Positions 25,198 through 34,648 are shown, counted from the first letter of the stretch. The stretch: 64,000 nt of DNA from Acidianus hospitalis (GCA_046533895.1 JAWDOK010000003.1:1-64000); one strand, 5' to 3'. Numbers and translations: made by a program. The notes: a model not told the origin generated them from the sequence alone.

Positions 25198-25980
25198 ATG
25201 AGAATTGCTATAATAGGTGCAGGAAAAATAGGCTTTACAATATTATCAGCACTTAATAAAATGAGTAACGTCGAGTTAATAGCCACTGGAAGGAGTAACT
25301 CCACGTTAGAAAAAATTAAATCAATAGGAGTTGAAGCTACTACAGATAATAATTATGCAGTTTCCTCTTCTGATTATATTATACTTAGTGTAAAACCACA
25401 ACACTTTCCTTCAGTATTAAAATCGGTAAAAAGCTGGGAAGGCAAGAAGGTTGTTTCAGTAATGGCTGGGATAAGGATTTCAACTCTTTCTTCACTCCTA
25501 AAAGGAAGTAAGGTATATAGAGCGATGCCAAATATTAACGCCATAATTGGAAAATCTACTACAGCACTCGCAGAGGAAAGGGATGAAACTGTAGAGAAAA
25601 TCTTTTTGCAAATAGGTAAGGTTTATTGGGTTCCAGAGGAACTGATGGACGCATGGACTGCTTTAATAGGCAGTGGTCCCGCATTTATAGCTGAAATAAT
25701 TGATGCACTTTCTTTAGGAGCAGTTGAATGCGGAATGCCAAGAGATCTTTCTTATAACGCTATTCTAGATATGATAGAAGGTACTGTAGAACTCTTAAGG
25801 AAATGTAAGCATCCTGCATTGCTTAGAGATCAAGTTACTACTCCCGCAGGTACAACAATAAGAGGACTTATGACAATGGAGAGTGAGGGAATAAAATCCG
25901 CTTTGATAAAAACGATTGAAGCTGCGTATAAAAGGTCTGCAGAAATTGGAGAACAAATTGATAGAAAATTAAGGAGTTAA
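25198..25980 (+). CDS. proC: Pyrroline-5-carboxylate reductase
   Basis: The protein starts MRIAIIGAGKIG, a Rossmann dinucleotide-binding turn, and contains SVKPQHF, YRAMPNINA and the C-terminal family signature DQVTTPAGTTIRGLM. It makes proline from pyrroline-5-carboxylate with NAD(P)H. The frame is open upstream to a TTG at 25174, but the ATG at 25198 is preferred because it begins the first Rossmann strand directly and lies about 26 bases after a TATA box (CTTAAATTG, 25168-25176). Length (about 260 residues) is normal. Confidence 0.93.
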   Translation: MRIAIIGAGKIGFTILSALNKMSNVELIATGRSNSTLEKIKSIGVEATTDNNYAVSSSDYIILSVKPQHFPSVLKSVKSWEGKKVVSVMAGIRISTLSSLLKGSKVYRAMPNINAIIGKSTTALAEERDETVEKIFLQIGKVYWVPEELMDAWTALIGSGPAFIAEIIDALSLGAVECGMPRDLSYNAILDMIEGTVELLRKCKHPALLRDQVTTPAGTTIRGLMTMESEGIKSALIKTIEAAYKRSAEIGEQIDRKLRS

Positions 25981-26092
25981 TATTTTATGTTTATGAAAAT
26001 GAATTAATAATCTGTTTTGAGGAAGATAATGTGATTATTTTAATAGTTTGGCATAGATATTAATTCCTATTTCTATTTCAGAAATACAATAC

Positions 26093-27265
26093 TTAATATA
26101 ATCCTTGTGACCTCATCCATTCAATAAATTCTTCTTTCTTACTCATAGCAAATTTGTAAGCTAGTTCTTTTAAATCGTAAGTAGACTTTATTCCTTTAGT
26201 CATTTTCTCTATAAGTATCTCTAATCTTCCCTGATTAAATCCGACATCATCTATTAAAGTAACGTTATCATTTATAATTTCCCTCTTTATTTCATCTTCT
26301 ACTGGAACTCTACTTATTACTACTCCTCCTTTTCTAGGCTTATATATAGCTTCATAAAGCTCTATTACCTTATATTCCTTTATCCTCTTAGATTTGCCTT
26401 CAGAGAATGAAGGCAAGTCCTTTGCCCCAACTCCCAATATTTCCGCAAACCCTTCATAAAGGCCTTTCAACCATCTTGCCCTCCATTCATTACCGTCAAG
26501 AGGTTTGTAGTCCTTTAAATATCTCCACCTCTTCCACCAATTAGGTAACTCCTTGTACTCAACAATGTAGTCCGGTCTCTTAATAGGAATATCTCCTTGA
26601 GGGTCTACTATATTTATTTCAGTTCCTTCGTATATTAACATATCAGGCCTAACTAAAGAGTAGAATTTCCATACTTTCTCTAGATCTCCTCCGTCTTCCC
26701 AGGTTATTGGCCTAGGAGCTTCAAGAAAGAAACTAAAAGATGTCACGACATTACCTACAACTATATTAGGAGGAATTGTTCCTGATTTCTGCTTTCCACT
26801 CCTATCAAAGTCCAAATATCCGTGCTCTGGGTAAATTAATTCGTAATTACCTTTTTCTGCCAGAAGTAGAACTATTGAAGCCAAGCCCCAAGATTGATAA
26901 ATAGACCTCATGTTAGAATTGAAAGAACTGACGATAGCTTGTTTCCCTTTTATTATAAAATCCTCTACTGAAAGTTTTCCTCTAATTAAATCGTGGTAAT
27001 AAATAAATAGCTTCTTGACTAAATGCCTTCTAGGATCGTCTAGGAAGCTCTTCATTTCCCTGCTGAACAACATTCCCTTTACTTTTAATCTCTCCTGTAA
27101 TTCTTCAAAGACTTTGTATAATTCGTTAATCCAAATTTTGGCTTCTCTCAGTTTATCCTGCATTACTTCGTCTACAAATTCATATTTTATCTTCTCAGCC
27201 CATTCTGGAACGTTCTTGCCATATTTATCTATACCGTAAACTTCCTTTAGTTTTTCCTCTATCAC
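26093..27265 (-). CDS. Orphan protein with PD-(D/E)XK nuclease-like motif
   Basis: The 390-residue protein is not one I recognise. In its middle, RPDMLIYEG and VDPQGDIPIKRPDYIVEYKE (about residues 195-230) give the D...E-x-K spacing of PD-(D/E)XK nucleases, surrounded by a Trp-rich stretch (ELPNWWKRWRY). The N-terminal 150 residues are helical and charged. It could be a restriction-like or defence nuclease, or a Sulfolobales-specific protein of other function. No methylase or partner gene lies beside it; it is convergent with nothing and divergent from an MFS gene. Confidence 0.5.
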   Translation of the reverse strand: MIEEKLKEVYGIDKYGKNVPEWAEKIKYEFVDEVMQDKLREAKIWINELYKVFEELQERLKVKGMLFSREMKSFLDDPRRHLVKKLFIYYHDLIRGKLSVEDFIIKGKQAIVSSFNSNMRSIYQSWGLASIVLLLAEKGNYELIYPEHGYLDFDRSGKQKSGTIPPNIVVGNVVTSFSFFLEAPRPITWEDGGDLEKVWKFYSLVRPDMLIYEGTEINIVDPQGDIPIKRPDYIVEYKELPNWWKRWRYLKDYKPLDGNEWRARWLKGLYEGFAEILGVGAKDLPSFSEGKSKRIKEYKVIELYEAIYKPRKGGVVISRVPVEDEIKREIINDNVTLIDDVGFNQGRLEILIEKMTKGIKSTYDLKELAYKFAMSKKEEFIEWMRSQGLY

Positions 27266-27512
27266 AGTATTACCTAGTAGAAAATCTTAAAAATATTTTT
27301 AGTGCAGAAAAGCAAGCATTTTTATTCGAGCTTCACTTTCATTCTTATTTATAGGAGTCTATAATACAGCAAAATTTACGGTAAAATCTTTTAAATATGT
27401 AAAGTAAACTTTGTCTATGAATAGTTAACTGTAAAATTTATGCCTAGTATAATTAAACAATTTTCTGCAATTTCGCAAGATTCCTTATAAAAAACCTCGA
27501 GTTTGTCTTCTT

Positions 27513-28646
27513 GTGGATAGATTTAATAAGATTTTTATAATAAATAATGGATTCTCAGCTTTCGGTTTAAATTTAATAGACATGACACTATTATGGATTC
27601 TTTACTTGGCATTAAAGAATCCAATACTCTATATCCCCGTAGCCTCCGCAAAGCCTATAGGGACTTTATTGCTCTCCAGCTTTACTGGATATATAGCAGA
27701 TAAATATGATAGAAAGAAATTATTCGCAATTACTGGAACTATACACAGAATTTTACCAATTTTTATAGTATATTTTGTCATAATATCGTTTAATCCCATC
27801 CTTGCAGTAATTTTATATGTAGTAAGAACTGGTCTTACACTAGTAACTACGAATACAATAACGCCTAGTTTCATTCAAAATTTGCCAGAAGATAAAATGA
27901 AAAAGGTAATGTTTTATAATAGGGCAGTTAAGGAGAGTTCAACTATATTATCAATAGTAATCTGGCCTTTATTTTATGCCTTCTACAGCGGATGGACAGT
28001 TATCCCGGGAATAATTTTAGCAACCATTGGATTTGCGTTAATTTTTACATTACCTTTAGGAGGTAAAGGAGGGAAAAAGGTTAAGTTTAGAGAAGCCTTA
28101 AAGGAATACAGAAGAAAGGAAATTTTCTTTATATCAATGACTACTGCAGTTAGCCAAGGGGCTTTAGGGATGGTTTATTTATATTCTGCTGCCATAATTC
28201 AAATACTTCACGGTAATACTATTCAATATACTCTAGCACAACTAGGGTTTTACTTATCCTGGCTCATAGGACCTTGGATGATGACAAAATTTAACAATGT
28301 AACAAAATTAGTCGTAACGAGTTTTGCTATGTATTTCCTTGTATTTATAGTGTTGGCATTAAAGAATCCTTGGTTAATAGGCTTAAGTACTGGAAGCGTA
28401 GGAATTGGAGACTCTTTAACTGAAATAATCTGGATAAAAGCAATGAGGATGGCAAGACAAGAATTAATGGCAAGCGTTCTAGGAATAGACGAATTCATTA
28501 CTGCAGGCTTTAGGCTTGGGTATGGAAGTATTGCTGGAACTTTATATGCTACTGACTTTTTTGCCGTGCCTATTATAGGAGTTATTACAATAGCCGGAGT
28601 TGCCTTAGCTTATACAAAGAACGATGTGTGGAAAATGAAAATATGA
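27513..28646 (+). CDS. MFS transporter
   Basis: The 377-residue protein has about 11 membrane segments and an MFS motif-A loop (GYIADKYDRKKL, residues about 59-70). It starts at GTG; a TATA-like CTTATAAAAAA (27483-27493) about 25 bases upstream supports that start and a leaderless mRNA. Cargo unknown. The cyclase gene begins 15-30 bases after its stop, but that gene has its own TATA-like element, so they need not be one operon. Confidence 0.82.
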   Translation: MDRFNKIFIINNGFSAFGLNLIDMTLLWILYLALKNPILYIPVASAKPIGTLLLSSFTGYIADKYDRKKLFAITGTIHRILPIFIVYFVIISFNPILAVILYVVRTGLTLVTTNTITPSFIQNLPEDKMKKVMFYNRAVKESSTILSIVIWPLFYAFYSGWTVIPGIILATIGFALIFTLPLGGKGGKKVKFREALKEYRRKEIFFISMTTAVSQGALGMVYLYSAAIIQILHGNTIQYTLAQLGFYLSWLIGPWMMTKFNNVTKLVVTSFAMYFLVFIVLALKNPWLIGLSTGSVGIGDSLTEIIWIKAMRMARQELMASVLGIDEFITAGFRLGYGSIAGTLYATDFFAVPIIGVITIAGVALAYTKNDVWKMKI

Positions 28647-28676
28647 CTTTAAATTTTCTTAATGTTTTATTTTCTC

Positions 28677-29288
28677 ATGATAATTGACTTATCCGTGCCA
28701 ATAGAAAACGGGATGCCATATTTCCCAGGAGATCCTCAGCCTAAAATAGAGAAGATTGAAAAAGAAGATTATGTTATACATTCCTTGCTTCTTTCAACTC
28801 ATACTGGAACTCACGTTGATGTTCCTTTTCATTTCATAAGAGATGGTAAAAAACTGGATGAAATAGATTTAACAAGGTTCTCCGGAAAGGCTTACGTCCT
28901 TGACGCTGAAGGTAAAGATATTCATTCTTTAGAATTGCCCTCTTCTGTAGATATTTTACTCATATACACGGGAAGTAGTAAACTCTGGAAAAATGGATGG
29001 ACAATGGATAATTACGCAACTATTGACGAGGGGTTTGCCAAGCTCATTGTAAGGAAGGGTTACAAGCTAGTCGGGATAGATTCACCAAGCATAGGAAATT
29101 CCAAGGTTCATAGAATATTATTATCTAACGAAATTCTCATCGTCGAAAATCTCTCTTCAAATCTCGAAAAGATTAAAGGAAAGGTAGTGGACTTTATCTC
29201 ATTACCTTTACCTATTAAAGGAGTTGACGGATCGCCTATTAGAGCTATTGCTGTAGTGAGAAATGATGAAACTCATCCTGGTAAATGA
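28677..29288 (+). CDS. Cyclase / kynurenine-formamidase-like hydrolase
   Basis: The protein begins MIIDLSVPIENGMPYFPGDP and has the family metal motif STHTGTHVDVPFHF (H-x-G-T-H-x-D-x-P-x-H), typical of the KynB/cyclase fold. Members hydrolyse formamides or cyclise polyketide-like substrates; the substrate here is open. The frame also has an ATG at 28662, but 28677 fits the conserved first strand and lies about 25 bases after CTTTAAATTTTC (28646-28657). Its 3' end overlaps the convergent CHAD gene by 44 bases. Confidence 0.85.
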   Translation: MIIDLSVPIENGMPYFPGDPQPKIEKIEKEDYVIHSLLLSTHTGTHVDVPFHFIRDGKKLDEIDLTRFSGKAYVLDAEGKDIHSLELPSSVDILLIYTGSSKLWKNGWTMDNYATIDEGFAKLIVRKGYKLVGIDSPSIGNSKVHRILLSNEILIVENLSSNLEKIKGKVVDFISLPLPIKGVDGSPIRAIAVVRNDETHPGK

Positions 29289-29871
29289 TAAATGTCACAA
29301 TAATTTCATTTGCCCTTTTCTTATAATTCTCAACGTCAATGCTAACCTTTCTACCTTCACACTCTATTTTAAGAATTTCGTCCCTTAAATCTCCCATTTC
29401 CTTGGCTAAACTAGATAGTTCTTTATTTTTATATCCTAAAGATTCCACAAGGTTTCTAGTAGTTCTAACTATTTTTCTCAGCTCATGGAAATCTTCTATT
29501 TTCTCTATTTTCTTCTGAAGTGAGAGAATTCTGTTAAAAACTAAAAGTCTACTGCCATAAACTTTGGGCAAGAAGCAGTAATTCATTACGCGAATTTTCT
29601 TTGAAACTATCTCTGCCAATTTATCCCTATTAGGCTGATAGCATATTACGTCCATATCTCTTATTACTCCTAACTTATGAATTAGATCCTTTGCTTTCAC
29701 TAGACAATCGGGATTTTCGTAAACTGGATATAGCGAATATAACACGTCGAAATATTTCCTTAGTTTAACCCTCCTATCGTGAATGTCCTCTTTTGAAATT
29801 CCGGATATTGATAAGGCATCTCTTAAGTTTTTATTAGCATAATCTTCAGGCCTCAAGTTTTTCAATTTCAC
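29245..29871 (-). CDS. CHAD-domain protein
   Basis: The 208-residue helical protein has CHAD features: an early HDRRVKLRKYFDVLYSLYP with conserved His and basic residues, IRDMDVICY in the middle, and FHELRKIVRTTRNLVESLG. CHAD domains bind inorganic polyphosphate through a basic channel. It is the last gene of a tight operon with two thymidylate-kinase-like genes, a Ppx/GppA and a SixA gene, overlapping its upstream neighbour by 26 bases, which fits a role in polyphosphate handling. Confidence 0.75.
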   Translation of the reverse strand: MKLKNLRPEDYANKNLRDALSISGISKEDIHDRRVKLRKYFDVLYSLYPVYENPDCLVKAKDLIHKLGVIRDMDVICYQPNRDKLAEIVSKKIRVMNYCFLPKVYGSRLLVFNRILSLQKKIEKIEDFHELRKIVRTTRNLVESLGYKNKELSSLAKEMGDLRDEILKIECEGRKVSIDVENYKKRANEIIVTFIIYQDEFHHFSLQQ

Positions 29872-30472
29872 TCACTATCTCCTTATTTACTTCACTAAAA
29901 TCCCTTGCAGTATTTATTACTTTGGAATTGATAGATAATTCTACAAGGTATTTTTGGAATCTCTCTATATATTCATTATAAGCACTGAAAACGTCCTCCT
30001 TTACGCAAATATCAATTCCTGCACTTAACGGATCTAAATAACCCCTTTTCTTTATTATTCTCTTCATTATTTCTTCAGGAGTTGAAACTAGAGAGAAGGA
30101 AAGCGAAGGTTTAGGAAATATGCTTAGCACTTCAGTCATCCACTCTTTTTCTAATCCCCTAGCAAGTCCATATGCCATCAATGTTAGAACGTAACCGTCT
30201 GCCAATGCAATGAACCCTGAGTCTATTGCTGGCTTAACCACGTTCTCTATTTGATCCGCCAAATCTGTAACGTAAGCCAGAAAGAGCGTCCTTCTCTCGA
30301 AGACTATTTCCTTTTTAACTTGAGCTATTCTTTCTCCTATTAACTTTGACATTTGTATCCCGAAAGTGACTACTCCGTAACCTTCTTTCTCTAGATATCT
30401 CTTTACTGCATCTAAATGAGCTGTCCTTCCTGAGCCTTCTATTCCTTCAAAGGCTATTATCAAGAATTTCAC
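29846..30472 (-). CDS. Thymidylate-kinase-like protein with altered P-loop
   Basis: The 208-residue protein has the thymidylate-kinase fold outline (FEGIEGSGRTAHLDAVKRYL at residues about 8-27) but the invariant P-loop lysine is arginine (GSGRT), and the DRY motif of the family is replaced by ADGYVLT. It is therefore probably inactive or altered in nucleotide use. It overlaps the active-looking paralogue upstream by 26 bases and the CHAD gene downstream by 26 bases. A regulatory or structural partner of the paralogue in polyphosphate chemistry is the inference. Confidence 0.75.
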   Translation of the reverse strand: MKFLIIAFEGIEGSGRTAHLDAVKRYLEKEGYGVVTFGIQMSKLIGERIAQVKKEIVFERRTLFLAYVTDLADQIENVVKPAIDSGFIALADGYVLTLMAYGLARGLEKEWMTEVLSIFPKPSLSFSLVSTPEEIMKRIIKKRGYLDPLSAGIDICVKEDVFSAYNEYIERFQKYLVELSINSKVINTARDFSEVNKEIVSEIEKLEA

Positions 30473-31094
30473 CTAATACTTTTCTAATTTCCATCTGAAT
30501 TTCCCTGGGAGTTTTATTACCATCTATTATGACAAAATTTTCCTCCTTAGCTATTTTATCATAAGCATTTAGGATCATTGTTTGATATTTTAAGAATCCC
30601 TCTTCTGGAGGTAAGTTGGGGAAAACGTCATAGCCTGCCTCTTGGGGTTTTATATTCCTCCTAGCCTTCTTTATCCTTTCTAAAGCAACTTCTGCTGAAA
30701 CTCTTATATAAAAAGTAACGTCTGGTTTAACTGCAAAGGAGTAAAGTTTCTTAACCCATTCAATATCTACTCCCCTAACGCTGTCTCTAGCGTAGGCGGT
30801 ATAAATATATCTGTCACTTATTACTACAAAACCAGTTTTTAACATTGGTAATATGAACCTTTCATACCTATCAGTAAAATCTGTAGCATGAATTAGGCTG
30901 AAGGTAATAGGAGTTAACAAGTTCTTTTTCTTAGCCTCTTTTATAATGTCGTGAATCCACTCTGAGGAGTTCCATTCGGTTAAATATGTATCTCTTTTCA
31001 TTTCTATCCAATCCTTTAATAAACTAGCTTGACTCGATTTACCTGAGCCGTCTATACCCTCAAAGGCTATTAATATACCCTTCAACCACTCCAC
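30447..31094 (-). CDS. Thymidylate-kinase-like P-loop kinase
   Basis: The 215-residue protein has an intact P-loop (FEGIDGSGKSSQ, residues about 10-21) and a DRY motif (VISDRYIYTAYARD), as in thymidylate kinases. The lid region (KKARRNIKPQEAGYD) is longer and more basic than usual, and the TMP-site segment is not canonical. It sits between ppx/gppA and a degenerate paralogue inside a polyphosphate-type operon. Polyphosphate kinases of the PPK2 class share this P-loop kinase fold, so phosphate-polymer chemistry is possible; plain dTMP kinase is the alternative. Confidence 0.72.
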   Translation of the reverse strand: MEWLKGILIAFEGIDGSGKSSQASLLKDWIEMKRDTYLTEWNSSEWIHDIIKEAKKKNLLTPITFSLIHATDFTDRYERFILPMLKTGFVVISDRYIYTAYARDSVRGVDIEWVKKLYSFAVKPDVTFYIRVSAEVALERIKKARRNIKPQEAGYDVFPNLPPEEGFLKYQTMILNAYDKIAKEENFVIIDGNKTPREIQMEIRKVLGEILDNSL

Positions 31095-32344
31095 CTAACA
31101 CCTAAAGGATAAGTTTCTACTATTTCTTTAACTATTTTACCATATTCATATAACTCTTTCTTTTTAAAATCTAAACCCACTGATTTAATATTCTTCTTCT
31201 TAATTTTACCCTTTGCAGCTTTGCATATCAATCCTATAGTTAATATTTCCTTCTGAGTAAAACCTGGAATGATAGCTGTCCTAGTCATTCTATAGCAGGC
31301 ATCATAAGGATTAAGGTATTCTGACATTTTAAACACTGAAGAAATAAATGCCGCTGAACCGACGTAAAATCCCATTTCTCCTTTTACCTTTTTTTCTGCA
31401 TCGTAAAATACATCCCACGGAGGATCGAGATAATGGTAAAAAGCTATTGCTTCTAACCATTTGTTTCTATCAAGTTTTACTCCATCTGTCAATACTCCTT
31501 CTCTCATTCCAAAAGCGGAAACCATTACTTTGTCCGCATTAAAATGCTGTAAAAGCTCGTCAATAATCACAGCACCAGAATGAATAGTATAAGCCCTCTC
31601 CTTACTAATCCCAGGCAATGCGGATCTTTCTTCTATATCTAATGAAAAGAGTACTTTTGCGTATTTGCTAATTTGCGAAGAAGGTACTACGTATCCATGA
31701 ATAGAGTCAGAAGGAAAACCTGAAATTTTTTCATCTAATTTAGCTAAAGCCCTCATATTTCCTCCTGAACCAACAACAAGTTTTGAAGGAGTTATAGAAA
31801 TTGTTGAAATTTCATCTGAAACTATCTTTCTTATTTCCTTTTCTGAGTAAGTAGCCAATTTTAGCGCTCCTATAGGTAATTGATATACTTTAGTAATATT
31901 TCCAGCCTCTATCTTAGCTATTTCTAATGAACCGCCGCCTATTTCAAAGATTATTGCATCCTCTGTAATTGGTAAAGTATTAATAACCCCTGTTGCCGAA
32001 AATCTTCCTTCTTCTTCTCCAGAAATTATCCTTAAATCTTCACCAAGTATTTCAGATAACTTATCAGAAACTTCCTTCCCATTTAATGCATATCTGAAAG
32101 CGCTCGTTCCTACGGCTTTAACGTTCTTTACGCCCTTAGCGTTTATAAGGTTTTTAAATGCGATAAAAGCTTGTTCTGCAGTCTTAATTTTATCGTCAGA
32201 AATTTTACTTCCTTCCTTAATACCTTCGCCAATCCTTACAAAATACTTCAATGAACCTAAAAGTCTGAAAGTATTATTCTGAAAAACATCATAAATTGAA
32301 AGTCTGAATGAGTTATATCCTGCATCTATTACCGCAGAAAGCAT
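31082..32344 (-). CDS. ppx: Ppx/GppA-family exopolyphosphatase
   Basis: The 420-residue protein begins with the actin/ASKHA-type phosphate motif (VIDAGYNSFRLSIYD) and continues with ISGEEEGRFSATGV and FEIGGGSLEI, all typical of Ppx/GppA. The family hydrolyses terminal phosphates from polyphosphate or pppGpp; archaea lack the latter pathway as far as known, favouring polyphosphate. It abuts the sixA stop codon and overlaps the kinase gene downstream by 13 bases, so it is central to a five-gene operon. Confidence 0.85.
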   Translation of the reverse strand: MLSAVIDAGYNSFRLSIYDVFQNNTFRLLGSLKYFVRIGEGIKEGSKISDDKIKTAEQAFIAFKNLINAKGVKNVKAVGTSAFRYALNGKEVSDKLSEILGEDLRIISGEEEGRFSATGVINTLPITEDAIIFEIGGGSLEIAKIEAGNITKVYQLPIGALKLATYSEKEIRKIVSDEISTISITPSKLVVGSGGNMRALAKLDEKISGFPSDSIHGYVVPSSQISKYAKVLFSLDIEERSALPGISKERAYTIHSGAVIIDELLQHFNADKVMVSAFGMREGVLTDGVKLDRNKWLEAIAFYHYLDPPWDVFYDAEKKVKGEMGFYVGSAAFISSVFKMSEYLNPYDACYRMTRTAIIPGFTQKEILTIGLICKAAKGKIKKKNIKSVGLDFKKKELYEYGKIVKEIVETYPLGVRWSG

Positions 32345-32821
32345 TCAAATCAGCTTTAACACCTTTTGAGTTAAAAGCATTTTTAAAACTCCTTTGCCTT
32401 CAACTGGATTATAATCAACAATTGCAACTCCTCCCTTCTTAAGTTCTACATTACCTCCAGTCATCGCTCTAATTAATGAAGATAAATAAGGCTCATGCCC
32501 AACGACTAGTAATGTTGTATTATCCATTTCCTTAAGTTTCTCAATGAACGCAGAAGGCTCTTTTTCCGGTGAAAGCTCGTTAAAAGTTTCAATTTTTTTA
32601 TCGTCAACCCCTAATTCGTCAAGTATAGCTTCAGCTGATTGATAAGCCCTAATGTAAGGGCTAGTCAAAACTCTATCAAAAGTATAATCAAGATCATCCA
32701 AGAAATTGGCTACTCTTTTCATTTGCTTTAAGCCTTTCTTAACAAGTTTCCTATCTTTATCGTCTTTCCCATCTATCTGAGGCTCGGCTTCTCCATGCCT
32801 CACAATTATTAAAGTTATCAT
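32345..32821 (-). CDS. SixA-type histidine phosphatase
   Basis: The 158-residue protein has the histidine-phosphatase catalytic start LIIVRHGEAEP (Arg-His-Gly), an RVLTSPYIRAYQSA segment, and a late VVGHEPYLSSL histidine. It is the short SixA type, which removes phosphate from phosphohistidine or small phosphoesters. It is the first gene of the operon with ppx, the two kinase-like genes and CHAD, abutting ppx with no gap. SixA and CHAD genes are often found with polyphosphate genes, consistent with the operon's theme. Confidence 0.85.
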   Translation of the reverse strand: MITLIIVRHGEAEPQIDGKDDKDRKLVKKGLKQMKRVANFLDDLDYTFDRVLTSPYIRAYQSAEAILDELGVDDKKIETFNELSPEKEPSAFIEKLKEMDNTTLLVVGHEPYLSSLIRAMTGGNVELKKGGVAIVDYNPVEGKGVLKMLLTQKVLKLI

Positions 32822-32866
32822 TATTACTTACTGTCAAGCAAGGAATTTAAGCATTACCTCAAAGAG

Positions 32867-33262
32867 CTAAGGGCAATCCTCATTTAAGGTCTTTATGCTC
32901 ATATCATCAACGTAATCTATTACGCAGAAAAACTCTAATTCGTCTTCAGCAATAATTGCATGCTTAACTTGGCTATCGATAAAAATGTAATCTCCCTCCT
33001 TCAGCTCAAATTCCTTATCTGCGACGCAAACTTTACATTTTCCCTTAGTTATTATAACAGTCTCTTGGTACTTGTGTATATGCATTGGTATTACTCCCAT
33101 CTTTTCTAAAGAGAATTTCCTTACTGCGTAATGCGCGCCCTCGTTTTTTGTTATTAACCATTGTATTTTAGCTCCTTTAGTACCTTTTATTGGAACGTCC
33201 TCCTTAGGAACTTGAGAGATGTTTGATAAGTAGAAATCCATATGAAGAAGGAGACTTGGCAT
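32867..33262 (-). CDS. Cupin-domain protein
   Basis: The 131-residue protein has a cupin core: MHIHKYQETVIITKGKCKV (motif 1, with two His and one Glu as possible metal ligands) and LKEGDYIFIDSQVKHAI (motif 2). Single-domain cupins range from isomerases to sensor proteins; nothing here fixes the role. It lies between a phosphate-type MFS gene (10 bases upstream) and sixA (45 bases downstream) on the same strand and may be co-transcribed with them. Confidence 0.8.
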   Translation of the reverse strand: MPSLLLHMDFYLSNISQVPKEDVPIKGTKGAKIQWLITKNEGAHYAVRKFSLEKMGVIPMHIHKYQETVIITKGKCKVCVADKEFELKEGDYIFIDSQVKHAIIAEDELEFFCVIDYVDDMSIKTLNEDCP

Positions 33263-33271
33263 TTAAAAAAT

Positions 33272-34648
33272 TTATACCTTAACGTACTGATTCTCCATTG
33301 AGGATTCTTCAAGTGGTTTTCCTTTAGTTTCGGGTATGAAGAAGTACGTTATTGCTGCTGCAAGGAAAGTTAATAAGCTAAGTATTAATGTTAATCCATC
33401 TACCCCTACTGAAGGCAATATAAGTGTTGGAGCAATAAGTCCAGCAGTTGTTGCACCTATTCTACCTGACGCAACAGTAATTGATTGTACAGTACCTCTA
33501 ACTTTAGTAGGAGCCAATTCAACTCCAAGCATTCCTGCAGCACTGATTGAACCAGGTCCTGCCTGCATGAAGAAATCATACATTCCGTAAACTATCAATG
33601 CTAGAAAAGCGGGCAATAAAGGTCTAAAGAAAGAGAACGACATTAACGAACCTGCCATTCCGACAAAGCCGATTATTTGCATTGGCCTTCTTCCTACTCT
33701 GTCAATTGTAGCTAATGCTAATAATCCGCCTGGTACAGTGAAGCCAAACTCCGTTATAAATGAGAAAACTGCAGGATTATTTATCCCAACGCTTTTGGCT
33801 ATTGCTGTTGGACCAAATAATATTCCAGTATATGCAGAGACGTCAAACAAGAACCACAGTGAAGCAGCAGCTAAGAAAATCTTCCATTGCTTTTTGAAGT
33901 ATTCAGAAAATGAATTTGTATCCTTTAAATTTTCATTAACTCTAACCTCTTTTCCTGCAACTTGTTTAACTACATTTTCAAAGGCTTTCATATCTCCTTT
34001 TATTCTCGCCAAGTACCTAGAGGTCTCCGGTATTTTCCTTCTTAAGTAAATTACTGAGGCAGCCGGAATTGCTCCTGCCGCTAGTACTACTCTCCATACA
34101 GTATCTAATGAATATCCGAGGCTGGTTAATACAAGGTAAATCACTGCAGCAACAGTAGCACCAAAGCCCCACATTAAACCAAAGCCTAAGGCTATAATCT
34201 TACCTCTGTCCTTAGCATTAGCGTGTTCAGCCATTATCATCGGAGATAATACGTAATCAGCGCCAACTCCAAGACCTAATAAGCCCCTAACTAAAACTAA
34301 TTCAAGAGGAGAAGAAACGAAAGCTTGCAAAACTGCACCTATACTTAATAATGCGACATCTATGCCGTAAAATGTTTTTCTTCCTTTATTAGCTAAAATT
34401 CCGAATATTATTGCTCCTATAGCCGCACCTATTAATGCTGAAGACGAAACCCATGCTTCCCAATAATTATATTCTGGTGTCTTACTGTGCAGTCCGAAAC
34501 TTGCTAGCACCGCACTTATTACAATTCCTATTGAGGATAAATCGTACCCATCAGTAAAAACTCCCATCCCTGTAGTTAGCAAGCTCTTTATGTGGAACAT
34601 GTCAAATTTTTTATCGTCCAACGGTCTGAATATATCACTTAACTTCAT
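33272..34648 (-). CDS. MFS transporter, phosphate:H+ symporter-like
   Basis: The 458-residue protein resembles the PHS branch of the MFS: TGMGVFTDGYDLSSIGIV in helix 1, a GADYVLSPMIMAEHA segment in helix 4, RKIPETSRYLARI in the central loop, DRVGRRPM between helices 8 and 9 and PETKGKPLEE at the end. PHS members carry phosphate or organic acids. Its place upstream of a polyphosphate-type operon favours phosphate, but that is context only. A paralogue of the same branch lies at 41859-43259. Confidence 0.8.
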   Translation of the reverse strand: MKLSDIFRPLDDKKFDMFHIKSLLTTGMGVFTDGYDLSSIGIVISAVLASFGLHSKTPEYNYWEAWVSSSALIGAAIGAIIFGILANKGRKTFYGIDVALLSIGAVLQAFVSSPLELVLVRGLLGLGVGADYVLSPMIMAEHANAKDRGKIIALGFGLMWGFGATVAAVIYLVLTSLGYSLDTVWRVVLAAGAIPAASVIYLRRKIPETSRYLARIKGDMKAFENVVKQVAGKEVRVNENLKDTNSFSEYFKKQWKIFLAAASLWFLFDVSAYTGILFGPTAIAKSVGINNPAVFSFITEFGFTVPGGLLALATIDRVGRRPMQIIGFVGMAGSLMSFSFFRPLLPAFLALIVYGMYDFFMQAGPGSISAAGMLGVELAPTKVRGTVQSITVASGRIGATTAGLIAPTLILPSVGVDGLTLILSLLTFLAAAITYFFIPETKGKPLEESSMENQYVKV

